Positions 1 to 7,882 of a DNA stretch of 64,000 nt are shown here, piece after piece. The notes under the pieces are model-generated. The model was not told the origin of the DNA, did not search any database, and saw only the letters and a program-made list of their open reading frames with translations. How positions within the stretch are numbered: the first letter of the stretch is position 1; every line of letters starts with the position of its first letter. The translations under genes and the position numbers were made by a program. The DNA comes from Tenacibaculum singaporense (GTDB taxonomy: Bacteria; Bacteroidota; Bacteroidia; Flavobacteriales; Flavobacteriaceae). Location: NCBI RefSeq assembly GCF_003867015.1, contig NZ_CP032548.1, positions 2,113,001-2,177,000 on the forward strand, given 5' to 3'.

Positions 1-460
1 AAAGTCTCGGTGCAGAATAGTAGATATTTCATTTGATAGTTTTCTAATATCATTACGGTATTGTTTCCCTATTTCTTGAATTTCTAAATCATTACTGAAC
101 TCATACTCAGTTTCTAAATTTTTTAGAAAAATATTCAATTCTGTTAACTTATTTCTTAAGTCGTCTGAATACCAAATATTAGACAAAACTGTAGTAGCTA
201 ATTTAACCATAAATTCATGGTAAATATCTATACTTCCCAAAATAAATGACCAAGGCTTCTCTTTTTCTTTAGTAGAAACTTTTAGTAAGCTTGTTATGTT
301 AATTACTTGTTCATAAGCATGTAATCTTCGTTCTGTTACTTTTTCAAAGTATTTTAATTTATAATCAGATTTCTGCAAAAGTCTTTGAAAATATGCAGTG
401 AAAAATGAAGTAACTAATGAACTTGAAAGTATAGTTATTATTATTTCCTCTGTAGTCATT
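1..460 (-). CDS. Membrane-anchored protein of unknown function, 3' end outside window
   Basis: An open frame runs from an ATG at 460-458 to the left edge without a stop (153 codons seen), so the C-terminus is missing. The first 25 residues hold one hydrophobic segment (IIITILSSSLVTSFFTAYF), followed by a basic, charged helical region with many Lys/Glu, including KYFEKVTERRLHAYEQV. This fits a single-pass membrane anchor with a cytoplasmic helical or coiled-coil domain. I do not recognise the family. The downstream neighbour on the same strand lies outside the window. Upstream, 461-594 is AT-rich and shows no gene. Confidence 0.6.
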
Positions 461-594
461 TAATTTAAAAATTATTTGTTGGTAGTGAAGTTAACAGAAA
501 TTAAGTTGAGATTCAAACTGGATAGAGTTTTGAAAATTTTTAATAACCAAAAACCCCATTTTTTATTTGTTTTGTGTATATGTGTTAAGAATTG

Positions 595-1200
595 CTATTG
601 ATAGCCGATAACATCTTTTCTTACGGTCTTTCTCCATTTTCTTCCAAATTTTAAATCTAAAGTTTTAAAAATCCTTGTATTGTAATCAATTAAACATTCA
701 GGTAGTCTTGCTTCGCAACCAAAATCATAATATTCAACACCATATTTTCTTTCAAATCTTTTATCTTTTTTAGTAGTAGCTATGGGGGCAATTCCACCCA
801 TTAAATAAAGTTTGGCTTTACCAGTTTTCCAATCTGATGATGCTTTCTTTTTATTCAGTTTACACTTAGCATTAACAACTATATGTTTAGGTCTTTTATA
901 GTTTAGCCATTTAGATTTAAAGACAAATTCTTGGACATCATAATCTCCTGCAATTATAACTAAATGATATTCAGATTTTTTGTTTTTGGTAATAAATTTA
1001 AAATAACCTAAGCTATCTGCTTTAATAAAATCAGTACTACCTTTTTCAGAGATAACTATTTCTCCTACTGGTTTTTTGCGAGTGATAGAAGAAATAATTT
1101 TCCCTCTTATTGTATCGTTTGATTGTGAATGTCCTATAGTTATAAACGCTAGAAGACAAATTGTTAGCAGTATTGTTTTCTTTTTCATATTAATCTTCAT
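595..1200 (-). CDS. Secreted protein with carboxypeptidase-regulatory-like domain
   Basis: About 201 aa with a Sec signal peptide (KKKTILLTICLLAFITIG, then HSQ). The segment that follows (DTIRGKIISSITRKKPVGE...) resembles the CarboxypepD_reg-like/peptidase-associated fold common in Bacteroidota exported proteins. The C-terminal part contains FERKYGVEYYDFGCEARLPE and a final KFGRKWRKTVRKD, a pattern I associate with small exported Bacteroidota proteins of unknown function. The ATG at 1200-1198 overlaps the TGA of the upstream SDR gene by one base (TGATG), suggesting translational coupling. An ATG four codons in (1188-1186) gives the more usual MKKK signal-peptide start and is an alternative. 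No catalytic residues are evident. Confidence 0.65.
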   Translation of the reverse strand: MKINMKKKTILLTICLLAFITIGHSQSNDTIRGKIISSITRKKPVGEIVISEKGSTDFIKADSLGYFKFITKNKKSEYHLVIIAGDYDVQEFVFKSKWLNYKRPKHIVVNAKCKLNKKKASSDWKTGKAKLYLMGGIAPIATTKKDKRFERKYGVEYYDFGCEARLPECLIDYNTRIFKTLDLKFGRKWRKTVRKDVIGYQ

Positions 1201-1925
1201 CAAAAATTACGAATATCCACAATATCCCCATTTTGTAGTTTGTTTTGGGTGTCTATGGTAAAAATGGTTTCAGCAACGTACTCAGGAGTGTACAACTGGT
1301 CGTTTTCTTTTAAATCGATAAAGCGTTGTACGTTTTTAAAATCTTTTTCATCGGTACTTCTAATATCAGTTTGCATGTTGGTATCTACCACACCAGGGTA
1401 AATTGCATTGCATTTTACGCCATGTTCAAGCTCGTTTTGTTCCGCAGCAATGGTTTTGGTCATCATATCAATCGCAGCTTTAGACGTGCAGTAAATACTC
1501 CAACCTTCATACGGTTTTACCGCAGCTCCAGAAGAAATACTAATAATTTGTTTTTTACAGGTTAACTGTTGTGTGGCTTCAATAAACAAACTCGATAAAA
1601 TAAGTGGAGTAGTGGTATTCAAATGAATACTTTTGGCAATATCTTCCGAAGGAATATTTTCTAGGTTCGCTATGGTACCGAGTCTTCCCGCATTATTCAC
1701 CAAGGTAATCGATGAAACTTCCAATTTCTGAATTTCGTCTAATAACATTTTAAACGTGTTGTGTGTGGCTTTGGTATCAGATAAATCCACAGAAAGCTGT
1801 ACCACATTTTCCAAATCGACAATGCTTCTGGATAGTGAGTATACTCTGTAATTTTCTTGTACGTATTTTTCGGCTAAGGCTTTACCGATTCCTTTACTTC
1901 CTCCGGTGATGATGATTATATTCAT
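1200..1925 (-). CDS. SDR-family NAD(P)-dependent oxidoreductase (benzil/sepiapterin reductase-like)
   Basis: 241 aa classical short-chain dehydrogenase. The Rossmann dinucleotide motif TGGSKGIG is at residues 7-14, NNAG at 77-80, catalytic Ser near 131-132 and the YxxxK pair at Tyr145-Lys149 (YCTSK). A nearby PGVVDTNM loop is typical of SDRs. Overall it resembles YueD/sepiapterin-reductase-type enzymes that reduce small carbonyls, but the substrate cannot be read from sequence. It is cytosolic, with no signal peptide. Its stop overlaps the start of the next minus-strand gene, so the two are probably co-transcribed. Upstream lies a repeat-rich gene-free region. Confidence 0.85.
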   Translation of the reverse strand: MNIIIITGGSKGIGKALAEKYVQENYRVYSLSRSIVDLENVVQLSVDLSDTKATHNTFKMLLDEIQKLEVSSITLVNNAGRLGTIANLENIPSEDIAKSIHLNTTTPLILSSLFIEATQQLTCKKQIISISSGAAVKPYEGWSIYCTSKAAIDMMTKTIAAEQNELEHGVKCNAIYPGVVDTNMQTDIRSTDEKDFKNVQRFIDLKENDQLYTPEYVAETIFTIDTQNKLQNGDIVDIRNF

Positions 1926-1967
1926 AGAGTAAAAATAGGGAAATATTGGTAGTTGTACTCTAAATTG

Positions 1968-2063
1968 TGAGATTTCTCCCTTCGGTCGAAATGACGAGTA
2001 ACGTCATAGAGAGGAGTGATAACGACGTGGCTATCTTATAGTCGACATAAAGATTGCTTCACT
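1968..2063 (+). repeat. 96-nt repeat copy 1
   Basis: Starts tgagatttctcccttcggtc and ends aaagattgcttcact. It matches 2169-2264 over its whole length with only scattered substitutions, near 1998, 2009 and 2036-2046. Confidence 0.8.
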
Positions 2064-2168
2064 ATGTTCGCAATGACGGTTGTGAGTTGTCATTTCGAAG
2101 GAGGTAGGACTGATAAATCTTATAATAGAGTATTTGCAATTCTAAAAGATATTTGGAACTTCATTGAG

Positions 2169-2264
2169 TGAGATTTCTCCCTTCGGTCGAAATGACGTGT
2201 AACGTCATAGCGAGGAGTGATAACGACGTGGCTATCTTTTAGTGGATACAAAGATTGCTTCACT
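2169..2264 (+). repeat. 96-nt repeat copy 2
   Basis: Same length and ends as the copy at 1968-2063, 201 nt downstream of it, with no insertions or deletions apparent. Confidence 0.8.
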
Positions 2265-3061
2265 TTATTAGGTACTCGTACTTTTACGTTATGCAGATTT
2301 TGTCTTAACCTTCTGACAGTAGCGTCGTGTGTTATGGTACTTATAATGACGTTCGAGAGTTGTCATTTCGAACCAAGCGATAGCGGAGTGTGAGAAACCT
2401 TATAATCGAATATTTGTAACTCTAAATGGTATCTGTGACTTCATTGGATGAGATTCCTCTCTCGCGTTCGGAATGACAGGAAATATCATAGCAGGGAGTA
2501 GTAACAATTAAAGGCATTAGTTATGGATGTTGCTATTCTTTTCATATTAACGTCTTATATTATGACCTACAAGAAAATCTTTAAAAATCAAGACAGCAGT
2601 AGTGGGCGTAAGATAAAAAGCTGTTTGAGCGATAGCGAAATCGTTAGATTCATGAGTTCTTTGATAAAAAATAAAGATAACACGAACAATTCTTTTTATC
2701 AGTGGAAGGTGTCGTAGTATTTTCTCAAGATTTTATGGGAAGTCTTGATTTTTGTTTCTTTTTATCAAGAAAAAGAATATCAACAATACTTTTTACATTA
2801 TGTAGATTTTGTCTTAACCTTCAGACAGTAGTGTCTAAAGTCATAGGATAGTACTGTCTGATGTCAACGGACAGTAGTGTCGTGTGTTATGGTACTTATA
2901 ATGACGTTCGAGAGTTGTCATTTCTAAGAAGGTACAACTGAGAAACCATAAGATTCAACAGAGTTACATCTTAATAATAGAGTGTTTGTGACTCTAAAGA
3001 GTAATTGGAACTTCATTGAGTGAGATTCCTCTCTTGCGTTCGGAATGACGAATAGATTAGT

Positions 3062-3841
3062 TTATTTGAAGAATTCTTTTGAATTTTCCCAATGAACATC
3101 CATTTCAGCGAGGGTCATGTCAGAAAGTTGTTTGCCTTCTTTTTTGGCAGCTTCTTCTAAAAACTGAAAGCGATTGATGAATTTTTTGTTGGTTTTTTCC
3201 AAGGCGTTTTCAGGGTTTACTCCAATAAAACGCGCGTAGTTAATCATAGAGAATAAGACATCTCCAAATTCTTTTTCTATTTTCTCTTGATTGTTGTTTT
3301 TGATTTCGTCGTTCAATTCAGAAAGCTCTTCTTGAACCTTTTCCCACACTTGATGTGGTTCTTCCCAATCAAAACCAACGCCAGCAACTTTATCTTGAAT
3401 ACGATTGGCTTTTACTACCGCAGGTAAACTTTTAGGAACGCCTTCTAAAACCGATTTATTCCCTTCTTTTAGTTTGAGTTTTTCCCAGTTTTTCTTAACG
3501 TCTTCTTCACTTTCAACAACCACATCACCATAAATATGCGGATGACGGTCGATAAGTTTGTCTGAGATGGCGTTGGCAACGTCAGCAATGTCGAAAGCTT
3601 GTTTTTCGCTACCTATTTTAGCATAAAAGACGATGTGCAAAAGCACATCGCCTAATTCTTTTTTTATTTCTTGTAAATCGTTGTCTAAAATAGCATCTGC
3701 TAACTCGTAGGTTTCTTCAATAGTTAAATGACGCAGACTTTGTAAGGTTTGTTTTTTATCCCAAGGGCACTTCTCACGAAGATCGTCCATGATGTCTAAC
3801 AAACGATTAAAGGCGGCTAACTGTTGCTTACGAGTATTCAC
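3062..3841 (-). CDS. mazG: Nucleoside triphosphate pyrophosphohydrolase MazG
   Basis: 259 aa, the normal length for a two-domain MazG. It hydrolyses (d)NTPs to NMP and pyrophosphate in the cytosol, a house-cleaning role. Both all-alpha MazG domains carry the metal-binding pair. The first has EETYE (42-46) and ELGD (62-65). The second has EELSE (171-175) and EFGD (191-194). CPWDKKQT at 25-32 is a family signature. It is last in a tight minus-strand set: only 3 nt separate it from the DUF5606 gene upstream, and def lies beyond that. The sequence downstream is the repeat region, with no clear terminator. Confidence 0.95.
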   Translation of the reverse strand: MNTRKQQLAAFNRLLDIMDDLREKCPWDKKQTLQSLRHLTIEETYELADAILDNDLQEIKKELGDVLLHIVFYAKIGSEKQAFDIADVANAISDKLIDRHPHIYGDVVVESEEDVKKNWEKLKLKEGNKSVLEGVPKSLPAVVKANRIQDKVAGVGFDWEEPHQVWEKVQEELSELNDEIKNNNQEKIEKEFGDVLFSMINYARFIGVNPENALEKTNKKFINRFQFLEEAAKKEGKQLSDMTLAEMDVHWENSKEFFK

Positions 3842-3844
3842 GAT

Positions 3845-4267
3845 TTAAGCTTCTTCTGTAGTTGTTTCTTCAGCTTCTGCTAACGTGCTAAAGTCAAAAT
3901 CACCTTTCGCTAAGATATTGTACCACTGAATTACTTTTTTAATGTTTGAAGCATATACACGCTCTTCATCAAATCCAGGTAATACTTCGCCAAAATAAGT
4001 AGTTAATTTATTAGCGCTTTCTTTGTGAGAAATAGCTTCTTTACCATCTTCTTTATCGGCAATATTTTTAAGTACTTGCGCTAAAGGTACTTCCTCTTCG
4101 TACGTGTAAATAGCGATATTTTCTAATAAGCTTACGTTATGAGTAGCAGTAATAGGAAAACGTTTACCGTCAACAATAGACTTTACGATAACTCCTGTTT
4201 TAGTTTGTGATAAGATTTCATACAAACCTGGCTTACCTGTTACAGCTATAATTTTGTTAAATTCCAT
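3845..4267 (-). CDS. DUF5606-type conserved protein
   Basis: 140 aa, soluble, no signal peptide. The N-terminal half (GKPGLYEILSQTKTGVIVKS, then DGKRFPI) matches a small conserved Bacteroidota family I recognise as DUF5606. The C-terminus is acidic (FSTLAEAEETTTEEA). The biochemical role is unknown. The def - DUF5606 - mazG order, with gaps of 27 and 3 nt, indicates one operon and a housekeeping cytosolic role. Confidence 0.75.
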   Translation of the reverse strand: MEFNKIIAVTGKPGLYEILSQTKTGVIVKSIVDGKRFPITATHNVSLLENIAIYTYEEEVPLAQVLKNIADKEDGKEAISHKESANKLTTYFGEVLPGFDEERVYASNIKKVIQWYNILAKGDFDFSTLAEAEETTTEEA

Positions 4268-4294
4268 GTCTTAATGTTTTTTAGTGTATAACTA

Positions 4295-4879
4295 TTATCT
4301 CTTAGCATTAGGAAAACGCATGCGATATCCAGCGTTTACTTTCCCTTTAGAAATATTGTCTAATTTCTTTTTAATTAATCTCTTTTTTAAAGAAGAAAGT
4401 TTGTCGGTAAACAAAACTCCTTCAATATGATCATATTCATGTTGAAAAACACGAGCAGGCAATCCGCTTAAGGTTTCCGTGTGTTTTTCAAAATTCTCAT
4501 CTTGGTATTCAATAGTAACTTTTTCTTGACGAAAAACATCCTCATTAATGGTAGGAATGCTTAAACATCCTTCATTAAAAGCCCATTCGTCACCTTCTTC
4601 TTTAACGATTTTCGCATTGATAAAAACACGATTAAAGTCTTTAAAGAAATTCTTCTCTTCTTCACTTAAATCTTCGTCTTCAGCAAAAGGAGAAGCATCA
4701 ATAATAAACAAACGAATGTCTTTTCCTATTTGAGGAGCCGCTAAACCAAGTCCGTTAGCATTGTACATTGTTTCTCTCATATCGGCAATTAGTTTTTCTA
4801 ACTGCGGATAATCTTTATCGATTTCTTTTCCTACTTTACGTAAAACGGGATCTCCGTATGCTACAATGGGTAAAATCAT
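4295..4879 (-). CDS. def: Peptide deformylase
   Basis: 194 aa. It removes the N-formyl group from nascent proteins. All three family motifs are present: GLGLAAPQIG (43-52), EGCLSIP (103-109) and QHEYDHIEG (146-154). The metal ligands are Cys105, His147 and His151, with catalytic Glu148. An insertion rich in Asp/Glu at 64-80 is typical of type I deformylases from Bacteroidota. It heads the def - DUF5606 - mazG cluster, with ruvX 54 nt upstream on the same strand. Confidence 0.96.
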   Translation of the reverse strand: MILPIVAYGDPVLRKVGKEIDKDYPQLEKLIADMRETMYNANGLGLAAPQIGKDIRLFIIDASPFAEDEDLSEEEKNFFKDFNRVFINAKIVKEEGDEWAFNEGCLSIPTINEDVFRQEKVTIEYQDENFEKHTETLSGLPARVFQHEYDHIEGVLFTDKLSSLKKRLIKKKLDNISKGKVNAGYRMRFPNAKR

Positions 4880-4933
4880 TTACTTTTTAATTTTAAGGAA
4901 TGCAAAAATACAAAGAATGCTTTTGGTAGAAAA

Positions 4934-5344
4934 TTATTTGTTGTATAAATACGACTGTAAGATGATTGTAGCACTTATTTCGTCTACTAAAGCTTTGTTT
5001 TGACGTTGTTTTTTCTTTAAACCGCTATCAATCATTGTTTGAAAAGCCATTTTAGAGGTAAAACGCTCATCTACACGTTTTATGGGGATAGAAGGAATAG
5101 CTTTTTCAAGCTTTTGAAGAAAAGGAGTTATGAGTACTTCACTTTCACTATCAGAATTATCCATCTGCTTTGGTTTTCCTACTAAAAAAAGTTCAACGTT
5201 TTCTTTTTGAGTATACTCTTTTAAAAATGCGATAAGTTCAGAGGTGTTTACAGTTGTTAAACCCGAAGCAATAATTTGAAGCTCATCGGTTACAGCAATT
5301 CCTGTTCTTTTTTTTCCAAAATCTATGGCTAATATCCTGCCCAT
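4934..5344 (-). CDS. ruvX: Holliday junction resolvase-like protein YqgF/RuvX
   Basis: 136 aa from the ATG at 5344. A longer frame opens at a TTG (5380), but those 12 residues are not family-like. The RNase H-like fold is shown by ILAIDFGKKRTGIA (residues 4-17, Asp7 as first acidic residue), FLVGKPKQ in the middle and RVDERFTS in the C-terminal half. The family acts in pre-16S rRNA maturation and possibly as a junction resolvase. A TAccTTTG box on the minus strand at 5366-5359 predicts transcription beginning a few bases before this ATG, supporting the short start. It is divergent from dapD. Confidence 0.92.
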   Translation of the reverse strand: MGRILAIDFGKKRTGIAVTDELQIIASGLTTVNTSELIAFLKEYTQKENVELFLVGKPKQMDNSDSESEVLITPFLQKLEKAIPSIPIKRVDERFTSKMAFQTMIDSGLKKKQRQNKALVDEISATIILQSYLYNK

Positions 5345-5358
5345 TCTATAAGTTTTTG

Positions 5359-5366
5359 CAAAGGTA
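5359..5366 (-). promoter_or_regulatory. Bacteroidetes -7 box for ruvX/def cluster
   Basis: Read on the minus strand, TACCTTTG matches the Bacteroidetes TAnnTTTG -7 element exactly, about 15 nt before the ruvX ATG. No clear -33 TTG was identified. Confidence 0.55.
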
Positions 5367-5463
5367 GCTAAATTAAACAAGGAAGAAATATCTGTTTAAA
5401 AAATGTATCTTCGCGGTATATTCTTGAAAGCAACTTTATTTTTGCTGAAAAATATTATTTAAA

Positions 5464-6279
5464 ATGACAGAATTACAATCAATTATAGAAAAAGCGTGGG
5501 ATAACCGCGATTTACTGAAGGAAGAAACTACGATTAATGCTATTAGAAAAGTAGTAGATTTATTAGATGCAGGAGATTTACGCGTTGCGGAACCAACGGA
5601 CAATGGATGGCAGGTAAACGAATGGGTAAAGAAAGCAGTAGTGTTGTATTTTCCTATTCAAAAAATGGAAACGTTAGAGGCAGGTATTTTTGAATATCAC
5701 GATAAAATTCCATTAAAAAGAGGTTATGAAGCAAAAGGAATTCGTGTAGTACCAAATGCTGTAGCTCGTCACGGAGCCTATATTTCAGCAGGAACTATTT
5801 TAATGCCTAGTTATGTAAATATTGGAGCGTATGTTGATGAAGGTACGATGGTCGATACTTGGGCAACTGTAGGTTCTTGTGCACAAATTGGTAAAAACGT
5901 ACACTTATCTGGTGGAGTAGGAATTGGAGGGGTTTTAGAACCTTTACAAGCAGCACCGGTAATTATTGAAGATGGAGCTTTTATCGGTTCTCGTTGTATT
6001 GTTGTTGAAGGGGTTAGAGTAGAGAAGGAGGCTGTTTTAGGTGCGAATGTGGTATTAACTATGAGTACTAAAATTATTGATGTAACAGGTGATGAACCAG
6101 TTGAAATGAAAGGAGTAGTACCAGCACGTTCTGTAGTAATTCCTGGAAGTTACACGAAGAAGTTTGCTGCAGGTGAATATCAAGTTCCTTGTGCTTTAAT
6201 TATTGGTAAACGTAAAGAGAGTACAAACAAGAAAACTTCGTTAAATGATGCTCTTAGAGAGTACGATGTAGCGGTTTAA
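5464..6279 (+). CDS. dapD: 2,3,4,5-tetrahydropyridine-2,6-dicarboxylate N-succinyltransferase
   Basis: 271 aa, the normal length. It transfers succinyl from succinyl-CoA to tetrahydrodipicolinate in the DAP/lysine and peptidoglycan precursor pathway. An N-terminal helical domain (1-~95) is followed by the left-handed beta-helix of hexapeptide repeats (about 105-230), including GAYVDEGTMVDTWATVGSCA and GGVGIGGVLEP, both DapD signatures. A TAtcTTcG near-consensus -7 box lies at about 5408. It is transcribed alone, with the terminator at 6305-6326 downstream. Confidence 0.96.
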   Translation: MTELQSIIEKAWDNRDLLKEETTINAIRKVVDLLDAGDLRVAEPTDNGWQVNEWVKKAVVLYFPIQKMETLEAGIFEYHDKIPLKRGYEAKGIRVVPNAVARHGAYISAGTILMPSYVNIGAYVDEGTMVDTWATVGSCAQIGKNVHLSGGVGIGGVLEPLQAAPVIIEDGAFIGSRCIVVEGVRVEKEAVLGANVVLTMSTKIIDVTGDEPVEMKGVVPARSVVIPGSYTKKFAAGEYQVPCALIIGKRKESTNKKTSLNDALREYDVAV

Positions 6280-6304
6280 GAAAACATAAATAGTATATAA
6301 AAAA

Positions 6305-6326
6305 GGGAAGATTTTTAAATCTTCCC
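6305..6326. terminator. Bidirectional terminator between dapD and GT2 gene
   Basis: Ten-bp stem gggaagattt/aaatcttccc, flanked by A-run and T-run on both sides. The hairpin overlaps the last codons of the minus-strand glycosyltransferase. Confidence 0.8.
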
Positions 6327-7076
6327 TTTTTTATTGTTTTCATATAATTTTCTAAGTTTTGCATATTTCATATAAGAAAAAAAGGCTTGCATCATAGAAA
6401 ATGTTATTCCGTCTAATCCGTGAAAAATACCTTTCTTAAGAATGTAACAACGTAAAAAAGACCACAGTCCATGCCCTATAGGGGTAAAGAAGTTTACTTT
6501 TTTGTTTTGTTCAAAATATTCTTCCGATTGCCAAGTAGTATATAAGTTATATTTTCCTATAATTTGATGAAAATCCTTCCAACCATAGTGTAATAAATGA
6601 AGTTTGGTTGTTTTTAAATTGGCGGCTTGTATGCTTTGATGAACTTTGGTGGTTGCAGGTTTAGCGGTTTGCTTGTTAAAAAACCTACAAGTATACGATG
6701 GGTACCATCCGGCAAAATCAATAGGTTGATCTTTTAAAAAGTTTTTACGTCTAAAATTATAAGCATCGTAAGGTTCATTTAAATACTTTCCGCTCTTAAT
6801 AAATTCAAAACTATCTTCATCAAGGCGTTCATCAGCATCTAAGTTTAGAATCCAATCATTCTTACAAAATTGAAGCCCATGTACTCTTTGAGGTCCATCT
6901 CCTAAGAACTTTTGTAAATAAACTTTAGCTCCCATAGATTCTGCTATTTCAACAGTCTTGTCAGAACTAAAAGAATCAATTATAATTACTTCATCACATA
7001 CGCTGTTTAAAGAAATAATACAATCTTTAATGTTTGCTTCTTCATTAAAAGTAATTACGAGACCACTTATATTCAT
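6315..7076 (-). CDS. Glycosyltransferase family 2 (WaaE/LgtF-type)
   Basis: 253 aa. The GT-A fold is seen in SGLVITFNEEANIKDC at the N-terminus, VIIIDSFSSDKTVEIAES, and the metal/nucleotide motif LNLDADERLDED. The RFFNKQ and HQSIQ elements in the middle are characteristic of the WaaE/KdtX-type beta-1,4-glucosyltransferases that decorate LPS core. The C-terminal 50 residues contain hydrophobic and basic stretches suggesting peripheral membrane contact. It forms a small surface-glycan cluster with the GT32 and pyruvyl-transferase genes, although the three alternate in strand. The exact donor and acceptor are unknown. Confidence 0.85.
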   Translation of the reverse strand: MNISGLVITFNEEANIKDCIISLNSVCDEVIIIDSFSSDKTVEIAESMGAKVYLQKFLGDGPQRVHGLQFCKNDWILNLDADERLDEDSFEFIKSGKYLNEPYDAYNFRRKNFLKDQPIDFAGWYPSYTCRFFNKQTAKPATTKVHQSIQAANLKTTKLHLLHYGWKDFHQIIGKYNLYTTWQSEEYFEQNKKVNFFTPIGHGLWSFLRCYILKKGIFHGLDGITFSMMQAFFSYMKYAKLRKLYENNKKGKI

Positions 7077-7091
7077 GTGTAAATATTATTG

Positions 7092-7099
7092 TAGATTTG
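7092..7099 (+). promoter_or_regulatory. -7 box for GT32 gene
   Basis: TAGATTTG is an exact TAnnTTTG match 24 nt before the ATG at 7124. No obvious -33 TTG at the usual distance. Confidence 0.5.
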
Positions 7100-7123
7100 T
7101 GCGGTCAAAAATACAATTATTAA

Positions 7124-7882
7124 ATGATTCCAAAAATTATACATTTCTGTTGGTATGGTAAAGGTGAGTATAATGAAACAATAAAAAAATGTATTGCTTC
7201 ATGGGAGGAAAAACTACCTGATTATACCATAAAGAAATGGGATGAAACGAATACACCTTTTGATAAATTACCTTTTTTAAAAATGTTATACAAACAAAAA
7301 AAATGGTCGTTTATTACAGATTATGTTCGGTTGTATTCTATATATAAAGAAGGAGGGATTTATGTAGATACAGATATAGAAATGGTTACTACTTTTGACC
7401 ATTTATTAAATGAAAAAGCGTTTGTTGGTTTTCAAGGAACATTAGAGTCTGAAAAGTATCCATTAAATTCTGCCGTTATTGGAGGAGAAAAAGGCAATGG
7501 TTTCATTTTAGATTGTATTAAAGCAACAGAAGAAAAACAACGCTTATATTTTAATGCAATGGGCGGTCCACCAATAGTATCGAAAGTATTGTTGAGTTAC
7601 GGATTGAAAGAGTATAAAAAGCAGCATTTAAATGATGTTTTATTGTTGCCAACAGAATACTTTTTTCCTTTTGCGTGGAATGAAAAGTTTACACAAGAAT
7701 GTATTAAACCAGAAACAGTATGTATTCACTGGTGGGAAGATTCTTGGGGAAATAAACAAAAAGGCTTTTCATATTTAGTTGATAGCCTTAAAAGAAAAGC
7801 AGTTAAATTACCCTTATTGATTAAGAATAGAATTAAATTCTTAATCAATAAGGGTAATTTTTATCATATTAATTCTTTGTAA
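7124..7882 (+). CDS. GT32-like glycosyltransferase (OCH1/capsular type)
   Basis: 252 aa. It starts IPKIIHFCWYG, followed by the sugar-binding DXD region: SFITDYVRLYSIYKEGGIYV leads directly into DTDIEM. This is the Gly_transf_sug (OCH1/GT32) signature. Such enzymes add hexoses to surface glycans from nucleotide sugars. A C-terminal CIHWWEDSW motif matches capsular-type members. Its stop lies 14 nt inside the 3' end of the convergent pyruvyl-transferase gene. Its last 25 codons are encoded within a 24-bp perfect inverted repeat. Confidence 0.85.
   Translation: MIPKIIHFCWYGKGEYNETIKKCIASWEEKLPDYTIKKWDETNTPFDKLPFLKMLYKQKKWSFITDYVRLYSIYKEGGIYVDTDIEMVTTFDHLLNEKAFVGFQGTLESEKYPLNSAVIGGEKGNGFILDCIKATEEKQRLYFNAMGGPPIVSKVLLSYGLKEYKKQHLNDVLLLPTEYFFPFAWNEKFTQECIKPETVCIHWWEDSWGNKQKGFSYLVDSLKRKAVKLPLLIKNRIKFLINKGNFYHINSL
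7805..7860. terminator. 24-bp perfect inverted repeat inside the 3' end of the GT32 gene
   Basis: Arms 7805-7828 and 7837-7860 are perfect reverse complements (aaattacccttattgattaa..., 24 bp) around an 8-nt loop. A short T-run follows on the plus strand. It lies between converging genes and probably stops both transcripts, but it sits wholly within coding sequence. Confidence 0.7.

Larger units (their letters stand above)
1926..3061. repeat. Gene-free region built from diverged interspersed repeats
   Basis: About 1.1 kb with no convincing gene. It contains two 96-nt near-identical copies at 1968-2063 and 2169-2264, starting tgagatttctcccttcggtc. A 70-nt unit occurs three times (about 2128, 2407 and 2980), reading 'ttgRaactctaaa...acttcattg' and running into 'gagattYctctc'. 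A gttgtcatttc block occurs at 2084-2099, 2357-2372 and 2912-2927, and a block with cgtgtgttatggtacttata at about 2299 and 2878. The tcgaaatgac motif (1986-1995) is inverted as gtcatttcga (2089-2098), so copies can form long-range hairpins. This resembles the dispersed 'GAGATTTCTC...TCGAAATGAC' intergenic repeats I associate with Flavobacteriia genomes. Confidence 0.7.

Noticed and set aside
595..1203. Start at the TTG at 1203 for the secreted protein
   Set aside because: An ATG follows directly at 1200 and forms the usual stop-start overlap with the SDR gene; a further ATG at 1188 gives the best signal peptide.
2523..2717. 64-codon plus-strand open frame in the repeat region
   Set aside because: No family resemblance, no promoter or clear start context, and it lies between and partly within diverged repeat blocks. 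Most likely chance.
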